Assembly: GCA_039105265.1 (NCBI GenBank)
Contig: JAPFFF010000019.1
Location: forward strand, 2,202,501 to 2,266,500
Length of the DNA stretch: 64,000 nt
Reading direction: 5' to 3'
DNA from: Tritrichomonas musculus
Taxonomy: Eukaryota; Parabasalia; Tritrichomonadida; Tritrichomonadidae
Below the pieces are notes generated by a model. That model was not told where the DNA came from. It saw only the letters and a list, made by a program, of their open reading frames with translations, and ran no database searches. This document shows, one piece after another, positions 37,900 through 46,031 of this stretch (positions within the stretch are counted from its first letter, which is position 1; every line of letters begins with the position of its first letter). The position numbers and the translations under genes are program-made.

Positions 37900-38520
37900 T
37901 TAAATTAAATCATATTGATATTTGAAAGAACGAATATATAAAGTAGTCTTTTTATTATTAATATCTCTCGTCATGATACATTTACGTCCTCCTTTTGCTG
38001 TATTAATGTACATTATTCTATAAACGTTATCAGTAATTCTTTGATAAAATACATCTTCTTCTGTTTCTTCATTATAATAATAATAATATTTGTTTTCTTC
38101 AAAATATCTTCTTTTATTATTTACATCATAATGTGTTATAACTATTGAATCATTAGGTATATTATCAACAAATACATATTCTACTCCGTTTCTTGATGAA
38201 GCATTTCTTATATTTTCACTTGCTGTACACCAACGAAGATTTGATAAATGATAATCAGCTCTGTTTCTCGAAATATGATCTACGTAAATCTTATGTTCTG
38301 GGTCATCGTTATATAAAAATTGTTTTGCTATAATTTGATGTTTATTAATTTTGTTACTGTTAATATTTACACTTACATAACCATTATTTTTATTTATTCT
38401 TTCTGTAACGACATATTTATTATCTTTTCGTCTTATAGTGAAAGGGTATTGATTAAGTATTTCATAATCTGGATATTCATTAATAGTAACAAATTCAATA
38501 ACTTGGTTTTCTTCTGTCAT
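37900..38520 (-). CDS. NUMOD4/HNH homing-type endonuclease 2 (206 residues)
   Basis: This is a paralog of the neighbouring gene: NUMOD4-like DYEILNQYPFTIRRKDNKYVV, central IIAKQFLYNDDPEHKIYVDH and HNH core ISRNRADYHLSNLRWCTASEN. The C-terminal domain (about residues 110-200) is longer than in copy 1 and ends with a similar phrase (DINNKKTTLYIRSFKYQYDL). The two genes arose by tandem duplication, which is shown by their shared start and end. Upstream lies the capsid gene. Such genes are often selfish passengers in DNA viruses; no host-element function is implied. Confidence 0.8.
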   Translation of the reverse strand: MTEENQVIEFVTINEYPDYEILNQYPFTIRRKDNKYVVTERINKNNGYVSVNINSNKINKHQIIAKQFLYNDDPEHKIYVDHISRNRADYHLSNLRWCTASENIRNASSRNGVEYVFVDNIPNDSIVITHYDVNNKRRYFEENKYYYYYNEETEEDVFYQRITDNVYRIMYINTAKGGRKCIMTRDINNKKTTLYIRSFKYQYDLI

Positions 38521-38595
38521 AATATTTGTGTAAATACAAAATAAAAAATTAAAAATAAAAATAAATATAATAACGTAATGAATATAATTTGTTGT

Positions 38596-40194
38596 TTAAT
38601 CTCTTGAAGTTAAATCAAAATTTCCAAGGCGAACTAAAGGAGGCATTCCGTTAGGCTGAACGAGTATTGAAATTGAAGAATCAAACAATAAACATATAAG
38701 AGGTGGGGTTTGACATGCTTCTGCAAATGTACCTGTACCTGTATCTTGTGTTACATTTATTTCAAAGTTAATAGGTGATAAAGAGGTTAAACCTTGTTGA
38801 TATGTATTATCTGTTTCGGTGGGTAAACCAATAAAGAAACTAGTTCTATCATTTGAATAATTACCTATATTATCACTAAATACATTACAATTTGTTAAAC
38901 TAGCAACAACTTCTTTATTAAAACCTGATTGTTCACCTTTCATATTCATTGCATTTTGACAGTATTCTAGAAATTCAGGGTATTCGATAGTAGTTCCGAA
39001 TGTTTTAGCAGGTATGTTACCATACCCACCACAGTTTAGTTGAAATGATTTAAATAAAGGGTTCTTAAAACATGTATGATGAGTGTGTTTTAATGGGAAT
39101 AATAAATAAATAGAATCAACAAATCTAGGTGTAATAGTACAAGTAGATTTATCATTCGAATTCTTTAATTTATTTGTTGTTGTATATACTGATATCGTCT
39201 GAGTTGGAAAAGTTAACGGATGAGTTGGATCTGAATATCTTTGTACTAAACCTGAATATATATTATCTTCTACACCGAAACATGGAATAATAGATGAGCA
39301 TTCTGTAACCGTATATTCAGTAACAACAAAAGCTTTCTTTTCTGTAGCAAATGTTTTTATACCATCAGCTGTAGTCGGTGCTTTATACATTGCTATTTCT
39401 TCACCTATTTGTGTGAATTCATTTGTAATCTTACCTAACACATACTTTGATAATAAATTATGAGCATTTTGTAACGTCATATCAGGCCCGATCGGACAAC
39501 ATACCATACCAGCACATGAAAAGAATAATCTAAGTTCTATTTTACCAGCAAATGCAGGTAGATATTTAATATTAGATAATGGTAAAAATCTTCTTAAATC
39601 GATCTTTAAATGTATCTTATATTTTTGTTCATCAAATTTCTTTCCATCTTTATTTTCAAAATCTACGATGAAACCTGTTCTGCTACCAGATTTATTATTC
39701 CATATATCTTTATGTCGTGCTTTTGAATATATATCAGCTCTCTTTGTTGTTTCATTAGCACAACATGCTGTTAAAAATGATTCTTCACATCCAAAATTCT
39801 GAGTATATATCGTAATACCATTAGCAACTATTTCATATTTTTCAACAGCATCTCTAGCATCTTTAAATCCAAACCAAACTTTATTTAATTGATGTACACC
39901 ATCTTTTACAGCTGTTATAGCACTACCATCTGTTGCTCTTATTTTAACTTCCATATCTGCTTTAATAAAACCATTGTATAAATCAGCTGTATTATTTGTA
40001 TTAGGTGATATAATTGCACTTGTATATGAACCTTGTGGTATAGGAGGAGAAGGTGAGTAAGATGTTTGAGGACTGATTGTATATTGTTTGTTTGTATCTG
40101 ATAATGCAATACAATTATCTACTATATGAAAATATTGTGCAATTTGTGTACATACTTCTGCTGATGTTCTAAGCTCAATCTCATTATTTAACAT
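38596..40194 (-). CDS. Major capsid protein (double jelly-roll type), family C
   Basis: The length (532 residues) and pattern fit a compact double-jelly-roll major capsid protein. The N-terminal jelly roll includes KADMEVKIRATDG and KVWFGFKDARDAVEKYEIVANG. The middle holds ITNEFTQIGEEIAMY, matching FTQIGNEAI of the family-A capsid. The later block LLFPLKHTHHTCFKNPLF...LNCGGYGNIPAKTFG matches FPKHHNDLTVFENPVY...LNIGGKNFP of family A, so the two capsids are homologous. Unlike family A it has no Pro-rich insert. It lies directly downstream of the small basic and helical protein genes. Confidence 0.84.
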   Translation of the reverse strand: MLNNEIELRTSAEVCTQIAQYFHIVDNCIALSDTNKQYTISPQTSYSPSPPIPQGSYTSAIISPNTNNTADLYNGFIKADMEVKIRATDGSAITAVKDGVHQLNKVWFGFKDARDAVEKYEIVANGITIYTQNFGCEESFLTACCANETTKRADIYSKARHKDIWNNKSGSRTGFIVDFENKDGKKFDEQKYKIHLKIDLRRFLPLSNIKYLPAFAGKIELRLFFSCAGMVCCPIGPDMTLQNAHNLLSKYVLGKITNEFTQIGEEIAMYKAPTTADGIKTFATEKKAFVVTEYTVTECSSIIPCFGVEDNIYSGLVQRYSDPTHPLTFPTQTISVYTTTNKLKNSNDKSTCTITPRFVDSIYLLFPLKHTHHTCFKNPLFKSFQLNCGGYGNIPAKTFGTTIEYPEFLEYCQNAMNMKGEQSGFNKEVVASLTNCNVFSDNIGNYSNDRTSFFIGLPTETDNTYQQGLTSLSPINFEINVTQDTGTGTFAEACQTPPLICLLFDSSISILVQPNGMPPLVRLGNFDLTSRD

Positions 40195-40223
40195 ATTCTT
40201 TTATGAAAAATAAAAAAGTGTTT

Positions 40224-40823
40224 TTAATATATTATGTCAGAGAAAATATTATTTCTTCTTCTCATAATAGGTTGAGGAGTAATTTGTTCTTCACTTGATT
40301 CTTCTATTTGATTCGGGTTTTGTATATATTTAGGTTGAGTATACTGATAAATAGAATTATGTTGTTTTTGCATTTGTTTATTAAATACTTCTTTCATCAT
40401 TCTTTTTTGTTCTTTCTTTTCTCTTTCACTTTTAATTTCTTCACCTAATAATTTTAATTGACTTAATATTTCTATATTTATTGTTGGATCATATACTGAT
40501 TTAGGTTTATATATTTTTGGTTGTTCTTTTTCTATAATAGGTTTTGGTCGTTCTTCTTTTATTATTTGTTTAGATTCAGTTATTTTGGGTTGTTCTATTT
40601 CTATTTGCTTTTCTTCTATAATAGGTTCTATTTTATTATCTTCACTCTTATCTTCACTCAAGTCGAGCTTTCGTGAGACATCTATTAAAGGTTGTTTACG
40701 TGCTCTTACTATATACTTACCCTCTTTTTTAGTCGGAAACACTTCATATTCAGGATCGTCTCTCCCATTTAACCACTTTTGTATAACTTGCAATCTCTTA
40801 CTTTGTGATACTCTTTTACTCAT
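40224..40823 (-). CDS. Helical Lys/Glu-rich protein (199 residues), family C
   Basis: The N-terminal block (KRLQVIQKWLNGRDDPEYEVFPTKKEGKYIVRARK, given here as a pattern of W, DPEY and IVR) looks folded. The remainder is low-complexity Lys/Glu/Ile/Pro with a coiled-coil stretch (about 115-150, LSQLKLLGEEIKSEREKKEQKR). The C-terminus is Gln/Asn/Tyr-rich. No known domain is claimed. It stands between the capsid and the small basic protein on the same strand, so a virion or core role is likely but unproven. Confidence 0.55.
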   Translation of the reverse strand: MSKRVSQSKRLQVIQKWLNGRDDPEYEVFPTKKEGKYIVRARKQPLIDVSRKLDLSEDKSEDNKIEPIIEEKQIEIEQPKITESKQIIKEERPKPIIEKEQPKIYKPKSVYDPTINIEILSQLKLLGEEIKSEREKKEQKRMMKEVFNKQMQKQHNSIYQYTQPKYIQNPNQIEESSEEQITPQPIMRRRNNIFSDIIY

Positions 40824-40870
40824 TTTGATTATACTTAAAAATGATGAAAATTGTTTGATTTTGTTTTATT

Positions 40871-41386
40871 TCATTTCTTTACTTTTCTCGATTTCTTTCT
40901 TTTTTGTTTTCTTAATCTCGCTATATGTGCTTCTTCTTCATTATTATGATTCTGATATATTTTATATGATGCAGGTTTTCTTGAATAGTGAATTCTAGGG
41001 TAATCGCTATAACTTACATTACTATTTAATGGATTAGGTTGTCTCTCTGCTATAGCTTTTTGTAATGCTGTTTTTGCTTCACCCTCTTTAATACCACTCG
41101 CAATTGTATTTAAACCTTTACCTATACCTACTGCTGCTGGATTAGCTGTTATAACACCATAAGCATGTGTTGCACCCCCTATCGTGTTTAATATAGGTGC
41201 TTTATTCTTCCATGCCCATCTCCCAACTTTACCAATTTTACTATTACTTATAAATTTACTAGCTTTACCAAAACCTGATTTAACTGAATTAAATGCATTA
41301 TTAAAGAATCTACCTATACTATTAGTTTCAGATTTAGATGTAGGTGGTACTATACCTTCAAAACTTTTATCTTGTATATCACTCAT
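40871..41386 (-). CDS. Small basic Gly-rich virion-type protein (171 residues), family C
   Basis: The N-terminal half holds amphipathic basic helices (FFNNAFNSVKSGFGKASKFISNSKIGKVGRWAWKNK). A Gly/Ala-rich hydrophobic region follows (APILNTIGGATHAYGVITANPAAVGIGKGLNTIASG), then a basic tail (KQKRKKSRKVKK). The plan resembles adenovirus minor core or membrane-lytic virion proteins and the 87-residue protein of family A. Family-level identity is not certain. It is co-directional with and between the packaging ATPase and the helical protein. Confidence 0.6.
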   Translation of the reverse strand: MSDIQDKSFEGIVPPTSKSETNSIGRFFNNAFNSVKSGFGKASKFISNSKIGKVGRWAWKNKAPILNTIGGATHAYGVITANPAAVGIGKGLNTIASGIKEGEAKTALQKAIAERQPNPLNSNVSYSDYPRIHYSRKPASYKIYQNHNNEEEAHIARLRKQKRKKSRKVKK

Positions 41387-41403
41387 TTATTTTATAATTA
41401 AAA

Positions 41404-42261
41404 CTAACTTTCAAAGTAATACTTGTTAGCTGTTATATTGCAAATGAATTTATCGTGTAACTCTCTATGTTGCAAATATTCTTTTACTGTTTTCTTAATA
41501 TTTAGATTATTATTTGTTTGTTGTAATAATGATGTGAAATCTTCTTCTGAATAACCGCTATAACATATGATATCTGTAGCCATTCTCTTCGCATTTATAT
41601 GCACAAATCTAATAGTTTGAATAGCCATAATACAAGTATTATTATAATGTCTTGTTTTAGTCAGCAATCTTAAAAATTCAGTATTATTATGTGTCAATAA
41701 ATCACTTCCTGCACAATCATCTAATATTATTAAAGTATTGTATGGATATGATGAGGTTTGATATTTAACTAACTTATTTGCGATATAAACTATTCTATCA
41801 TCTATTTCTTGTAATGAATGTTTATTTATTAGTCTTTGCATTTCTTCATTCACTTCTTTCATTTTAGATAATACATGTTTAACCATAGCATAATATTTAA
41901 TTTTTCTTTTTAAATGTTTTCTTAAATAATCCATTAACTCTGTTTCGCTTACATATATTATAGGTGTTTTTACTTCTTTACTCATTGCTTCTGCTGTTTT
42001 ATCTGCTTTACCACTCGATGAACAAAATATAATTTTATGATAATAAGGGTGCTTAAATAATCTTTCTGTTATTAGTATGTGTTTAAATATAAAATAACTC
42101 TTACCTGAACCAGGTTTACCGATTAAAAAGTAAATACCATTAGTACTAAAAGGATATGATGGATGTAAAGGCTTAATTAATGCAGCTTCTATCTCTTTCT
42201 GATTTTTGCGCATTGTCTTTTGTATTAATGATTCTACTTCTTTCATTATTTGTTTAGACAT
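41404..42261 (-). CDS. Packaging ATPase, family C (285 residues)
   Basis: Walker A is GKPGSGKS (42100-42123) and Walker B is NTLIILDDCAGS. Downstream come the strand TCIMAIQTIRFV and the region MATDIICYSGYSEEDF, consistent with an FtsK/HerA or A32-like packaging ATPase, as in Polintons and virophages. I set the start at 42261 because it is the first ATG in the frame; the longer open frame overlaps the integrase gene upstream and lacks an ATG. It is closely spaced to the integrase gene, so the two probably share a transcript. Confidence 0.86.
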   Translation of the reverse strand: MSKQIMKEVESLIQKTMRKNQKEIEAALIKPLHPSYPFSTNGIYFLIGKPGSGKSYFIFKHILITERLFKHPYYHKIIFCSSSGKADKTAEAMSKEVKTPIIYVSETELMDYLRKHLKRKIKYYAMVKHVLSKMKEVNEEMQRLINKHSLQEIDDRIVYIANKLVKYQTSSYPYNTLIILDDCAGSDLLTHNNTEFLRLLTKTRHYNNTCIMAIQTIRFVHINAKRMATDIICYSGYSEEDFTSLLQQTNNNLNIKKTVKEYLQHRELHDKFICNITANKYYFES

Positions 42262-42283
42262 TTTATTTGTATTAAATCTATTT

Positions 42284-43384
42284 TTATATCCACTTTCGTA
42301 TATTATTTGGTATATTTCTTTTCTTCGACCAAAAATCAATTTCTAAATTAGATAACTTAGTTGGTGCTCCTTCTCTTAGATTCTTTGCTGGGATTACATC
42401 TTCTGTACCTTCACTATATTTAATTTTATATTTATTCTTTTGTGTATCATATGAAATAATTTTATCTACTATACCTCTCTTTCCGCCTTTTAATGTTTGT
42501 GCTAGCGGCACTTCTGCCATATTTTTATTTGTTGTTTTGATTAATCTATAACCTGGTAACTTATCTATTGATTCATCTTTTGACTTAATTATAAATTGAT
42601 TACCTGCTTTAGAATCTACAATATAAGCTTCTTTACTAACTTTATTTCTTCGTTTTGCAAATGGTTCTTTAGCTTGAATAATTCTTACTCTATCATTAGG
42701 TTTAAAATTATATGGATTATTATGGGATTTTGTTTTTACATATTCTTTTTCATCTTCTTTACTCATTTCATTAGGTATCTTGTAATTTAAAGATCTGTGA
42801 GGTGTGTTATTGTATGAATCTATTAAATCTTTCATCTCTTTTTCATTTATATATCTGTTTTCACCTACCATATCTCTTATAGTTCGCATAAATCTATTAA
42901 TTATACCTAATACATTATGATTATTATCTTCTGTTGTTGTATAAACAATATTATTAGTTTTCATTATTTGAAGTACATCATTAGATAAATATGCAGCATC
43001 CTGATCTGATGTAATAGAGTATACTTCTTTCTCATCCTCCAAAAATTTATTAAGTGCTTTTGCTACTTCTTTTGCTCCTTTACCTTTCATTGGATAGCAA
43101 TATGCTTTTCTAGTATTGATATTAATCAGCATTAGATAATTTAATCCATCTTTTGTTTTATCATTTATGAAAGTGTCCATTTGATAACCTCCTGCGTGTT
43201 TCGAATATATATTCATGAACTTAGCTTTAGGTACCTTAACATCATGTACTATCTTCTTTAAATAATCTAATGCTTCTTCTTCACTAAACCCATATCTTTT
43301 AGCTAATGGTACGAATTTTGATGATGATTTCCAAGGATAGTAAGAATGAAGCTCTCTAATTGTCTTAAAATATTTTTTATTCAT
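42284..43384 (-). CDS. RVE-family integrase, family C (366 residues)
   Basis: The core includes GGYQMDTFINDK (about residue 66), ITSDQDAAYLS (about 125) and the helix of DNNHNVLGII with YNNTPHRSLNY (about 190), the usual plan of Polinton and virophage integrases. A basic C-terminal region (about 230-330) with KPNDRVRIIQAKEPFAKRRNK looks like an SH3/chromo-type DNA-binding tail. It should catalyse element insertion. The next upstream gene is the putative penton protein; downstream is the ATPase. Confidence 0.85.
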   Translation of the reverse strand: MNKKYFKTIRELHSYYPWKSSSKFVPLAKRYGFSEEEALDYLKKIVHDVKVPKAKFMNIYSKHAGGYQMDTFINDKTKDGLNYLMLININTRKAYCYPMKGKGAKEVAKALNKFLEDEKEVYSITSDQDAAYLSNDVLQIMKTNNIVYTTTEDNNHNVLGIINRFMRTIRDMVGENRYINEKEMKDLIDSYNNTPHRSLNYKIPNEMSKEDEKEYVKTKSHNNPYNFKPNDRVRIIQAKEPFAKRRNKVSKEAYIVDSKAGNQFIIKSKDESIDKLPGYRLIKTTNKNMAEVPLAQTLKGGKRGIVDKIISYDTQKNKYKIKYSEGTEDVIPAKNLREGAPTKLSNLEIDFWSKKRNIPNNIRKWI

Positions 43385-43403
43385 TTTAATCGTTTTAATA
43401 GTT

Positions 43404-44687
43404 TTAAATGTAAAGCATCTTCTTAAATGGTAAGAATATCATTTCAATAATAAATGATTCATTTAATGGGACTGAAACAGGGATCTTATTATGTCGACCT
43501 GAATAAAACTCAACCCAAAATCTTTGATCTGTCGAATTAAGTTTGAAGTATTTAATAGGGTTAAAATAGATTTGACTATTACCTAAATATCCTTTATTTG
43601 ATTCTTCTGCTATTGATGAATATAATTTACATGAATGTCTATCCCATACATAATCAAACTTTAATTCTCTTAACCACTTCCCTTCATAACCAACAATATT
43701 ACCTTTTTTATCTATAATAGGTTTATTCATATCTAAGTATTTAGCAGGATTATTCTGATATGCATTTATTCCAATATTAAATACATCAACAAAATCATAT
43801 TTTTGATCAATCGTGTTATCTTGTACTCCATTTATAACAGATCTAGGATAAAAAGATATAGAAATATCTACATAATATATTAAATTATTTTTAGCCATTA
43901 CTCCGTATTGATCTGAATCGTATCTATTTGTTATTGCATATATTTCTTGAACTCGCTTTAAATTTTGATAATCATAATACCCATCTAATTGTAAATCTAA
44001 TCTATTAAATGTAGGTTTACCGACTGTTTGTTTCTCTTTTTTTATTTTTTCTATTTCTTTATTTTTTTCTTCCATCTCTGTTTTTAATTTTTTAGCTTGT
44101 TCCGTCATTTGTGCTTTAGTGTTAGCATCTGTTTCATTTTCAATCAATACCATAAGATCTATATATTTATTAGTTGATTCATCTATATGCTTTTCTAACA
44201 TCTCAATCTTTCTATCCATAATCTTGATTTCTGTTTTAATAGATGATTCGATTGAAGAATTATAAGCTTTAAACCCATCATTTATTAACGGCATTAAACC
44301 ATTCCAAAAATCTCTAAAATAACCGTATGATTCCATCCATGTTATAACATTAGTACTCCATTCACTTTTTCTATTTTCAGGTATTAATTCATAAATCTCA
44401 TCATCTGTTTTATTTTTATTTTCTACTTTCTCTTTTAATTCATTATAATTACTTCTATAATATTTTCTTAATTTAATTGTATATACCATTTTTCTTCTTC
44501 TTGCTATCATCCATATACTTCTTACTCCGATAATAGATTCACCTCTATTTGATGTAACCCAATCTTGAGGAAAATTAAAATAATATCGATTAGGTTTATT
44601 AGGATCTTGTTCTCCATCTTCTAAAAAATAAGCATATTCGATAGGTATTGGTGTTTGTTCTTCAGTTGGGTTTAGTGTAGGATACAT
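43404..44687 (-). CDS. Putative penton/minor capsid protein with central coiled coil (427 residues)
   Basis: The N-terminal region (EQDPNKPNRYYFNFPQDWVTSN, ESIIGVRSIWMIARRRKMVYTI) and the C-terminal region (RFWVEFYSGRHNKIPVSVPLNESFIIEMIFLPFKKMLYI) are beta-rich and frame a long coiled coil (about residues 160-230, IMDRKIEMLEKHIDESTNKY...). A penton-like minor capsid protein is usually encoded next to the integrase, ATPase and capsid genes in this class, and the closing strand pattern fits a single jelly roll. The coiled-coil insert is unusual for pentons. The assignment rests on context and is tentative. Confidence 0.5.
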   Translation of the reverse strand: MYPTLNPTEEQTPIPIEYAYFLEDGEQDPNKPNRYYFNFPQDWVTSNRGESIIGVRSIWMIARRRKMVYTIKLRKYYRSNYNELKEKVENKNKTDDEIYELIPENRKSEWSTNVITWMESYGYFRDFWNGLMPLINDGFKAYNSSIESSIKTEIKIMDRKIEMLEKHIDESTNKYIDLMVLIENETDANTKAQMTEQAKKLKTEMEEKNKEIEKIKKEKQTVGKPTFNRLDLQLDGYYDYQNLKRVQEIYAITNRYDSDQYGVMAKNNLIYYVDISISFYPRSVINGVQDNTIDQKYDFVDVFNIGINAYQNNPAKYLDMNKPIIDKKGNIVGYEGKWLRELKFDYVWDRHSCKLYSSIAEESNKGYLGNSQIYFNPIKYFKLNSTDQRFWVEFYSGRHNKIPVSVPLNESFIIEMIFLPFKKMLYI

Positions 44688-44706
44688 TTCAATCTTATTA
44701 AAGTAT

Positions 44707-44804
44707 CATTTATTATTTTTCATTTATTATTTTTCATTTATTATTTTTCATTTATTATTTTTCATTTATTATTTTTCATTTATTATTTTTCATTTATTAT
44801 TTTT
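44707..44804. repeat. 14-bp tandem repeat, exactly seven perfect units
   Basis: CATTTATTATTTTT is repeated seven times without a difference (98 bp) directly upstream of the first family-C gene start. Perfect conservation suggests a young array or a functional element such as a promoter or a recombination hotspot. Confidence 0.9.
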
Positions 44805-45007
44805 CGTAGTTTATTTGTGAGCTGTGTAATTCACTTTTTATGAGCTGACACTTTTTTAGCAAATTTGCACATTTTATTGTAAAGTGACAAAATATAAGGG
44901 GTACAGGGGTGAGAACCCCTGTAGTAGCGCGAGCGAAAGCGAATCGTAGATGAGCTTGTAGCGAAGCGTGGTAGGCTGGGCGAAAGTAGAGAGCACAGCC
45001 TAACATA
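44805..45007. other. Border tract with GC-rich hairpin
   Basis: Just outside the tandem repeat is a GC-rich patch (about 44898-45000) containing the 9-bp-arm hairpin TACAGGGGT / ACCCCTGTA around a GAGA loop (44902-44923), and sequence such as GCGCGAGCGAAAGCG. It is unlike both flanking elements and may be the family-C terminus or an independent repeat. An open frame on the minus strand here (44797-45006) is not supported as a gene. Confidence 0.5.
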
Positions 45008-45418
45008 TACTACTTTAGAGATAGAACTCGCGATCGGGATCAGTATTCATATGAATCTCAAGACAACTCCAATACTAGAACACCTAAGCGTTCATCTAGA
45101 GTATCATCTAGGGTATCAGTTCCAAAGCATTCCAGTTCGGTGAAATTCGGTAAATCATTTAAACCATATCGGGAGAAATTCACACCCCAATTCAAGGGTA
45201 ATATCATGGACACCACATTTGAGTATGAAATGCCGCCTGAGCGCAGTGATGAATATAGTGAGCAGGAACTGAGTTCGCAATATGAGGAGGAAGTTGAGCC
45301 AGAGGCCGAGCCAGAGCCAGAGGCAATCGAGCCACCTCGTAGGCGCAAACGCAATACAAAAATAAAATCCAAACACAGCCAAAAGCGTGAGAATTTCTTT
45401 GACCAATTCAAACCATAG
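44990..45418 (+). CDS. Basic Arg/Ser-rich protein, C-terminal part
   Basis: The frame is open from about 44990 and contains an Arg/Asp-rich then Arg/Ser-rich zone (RDRTRDRDQYSYESQ, TPKRSSRVSSRVSVPKHSS), a folded-looking middle (KFGKSFKPYREKF) and a strongly acidic patch (SEQELSSQYEEEVEPEAEPE) before a basic end (PPRRRKRNTKIKSKHSQKREN). No ATG is found in the upstream part, so the 5' end is unresolved. The basic/acidic blocks suggest a core or nucleic-acid-binding virion protein. No paralog is seen in the window. Confidence 0.45.
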   Translation, partial: RAQPNIYYFRDRTRDRDQYSYESQDNSNTRTPKRSSRVSSRVSVPKHSSSVKFGKSFKPYREKFTPQFKGNIMDTTFEYEMPPERSDEYSEQELSSQYEEEVEPEAEPEPEAIEPPRRRKRNTKIKSKHSQKRENFFDQFKP

Positions 45419-45425
45419 TACATGT

Positions 45426-45935
45426 TTATTCACCTTCATATGTAACATTGTATTGCATAGCTTTATTTTTCCTAGAGGCCCTTTCTAGCTTATTTTGGGT
45501 TTTCATCTCAATATATCCACTACCCTCTCCGTATAATTCATATTCGATTAACGCATTGATGTTATCAATAAATCCTTGGCGAGCTTTCTTCAATTCGACT
45601 GGCGGGGCTGTTCGTGCGAACGTAACTAGATTTCCATAAAATGAAGTTTTACCTTTTTCTGACTTGATTCCCTCATCGAATTTATATCCAAATCCCCATT
45701 GAAATACAACTTCCTCTACGAAATCTAACATGTCGCTAAGCTCATCGGGTACATCTCCTTTCTTTAGGTCACCAGTTTTACGGTTAATTGCCTTGTCAAT
45801 AATTTTAATCCAGGCTTGGACCTTAGGACCGACACCCTTTTGATAAGTTTGTTTATGAGTACTCCTCCAATTCGACCAATCTGGGTAGTTGAATGATTGG
45901 CCTCTAGCAAGCTTTTTCTCAATAGTTAGTTTCAT
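45426..45935 (-). CDS. Hypothetical protein, 169 residues
   Basis: This is a soluble, mixed alpha/beta protein (PDWSNWRSTHKQTYQKGVGPKVQAWIKIIDKAINR..., MLDFVEEVVFQWGFGYKFDEG). No domain is recognised. It converges with the Arg/Ser-rich gene, about 7 bp apart, and lies downstream of the 872-residue gene on the same strand. The gene is supported by its open frame and clean ATG only, without a paralog in copy 1. Confidence 0.5.
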   Translation of the reverse strand: MKLTIEKKLARGQSFNYPDWSNWRSTHKQTYQKGVGPKVQAWIKIIDKAINRKTGDLKKGDVPDELSDMLDFVEEVVFQWGFGYKFDEGIKSEKGKTSFYGNLVTFARTAPPVELKKARQGFIDNINALIEYELYGEGSGYIEMKTQNKLERASRKNKAMQYNVTYEGE

Positions 45936-46031
45936 AGGAATGTCAAAGTAATAGACATATACGACGTTGCATACCGTTAGAAAATTGGTCAGTTTCCTGA
46001 TTCTGATATACTTATTATAAGTATCGTTGGA

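Larger units (their letters stand above)
34297..44804. mobile_element. Polinton-like virus / virophage-like element, family C (fossil, looks nearly whole)
   Basis: This is a compact set of nine minus-strand genes: putative penton/minor capsid, RVE integrase, packaging ATPase, small basic membrane-active-type protein, a helical protein, double-jelly-roll capsid, two NUMOD4/HNH endonucleases and a primase-SF3 helicase. No PolB gene is present, and the replication gene is of the kind seen in virophages and polinton-like viruses. All frames are open, so it looks young. The ends are not firmly set: I could not match terminal inverted repeats, and give the span from the first intergenic repeat to the end of the 14-bp tandem repeat. 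Confidence 0.82.

Noticed and set aside
34250-45003. Terminal inverted repeats of the family-C element
   Set aside because: I compared the two borders by eye and found no convincing inverted match; the left border is disturbed by the TTAA element, so the ends are left open.
44797-45006. Minus-strand open frame of 69 codons
   Set aside because: It lies over a GC-rich hairpin tract and the element border, starts in repeat-like DNA and has no homolog or gene-like context.
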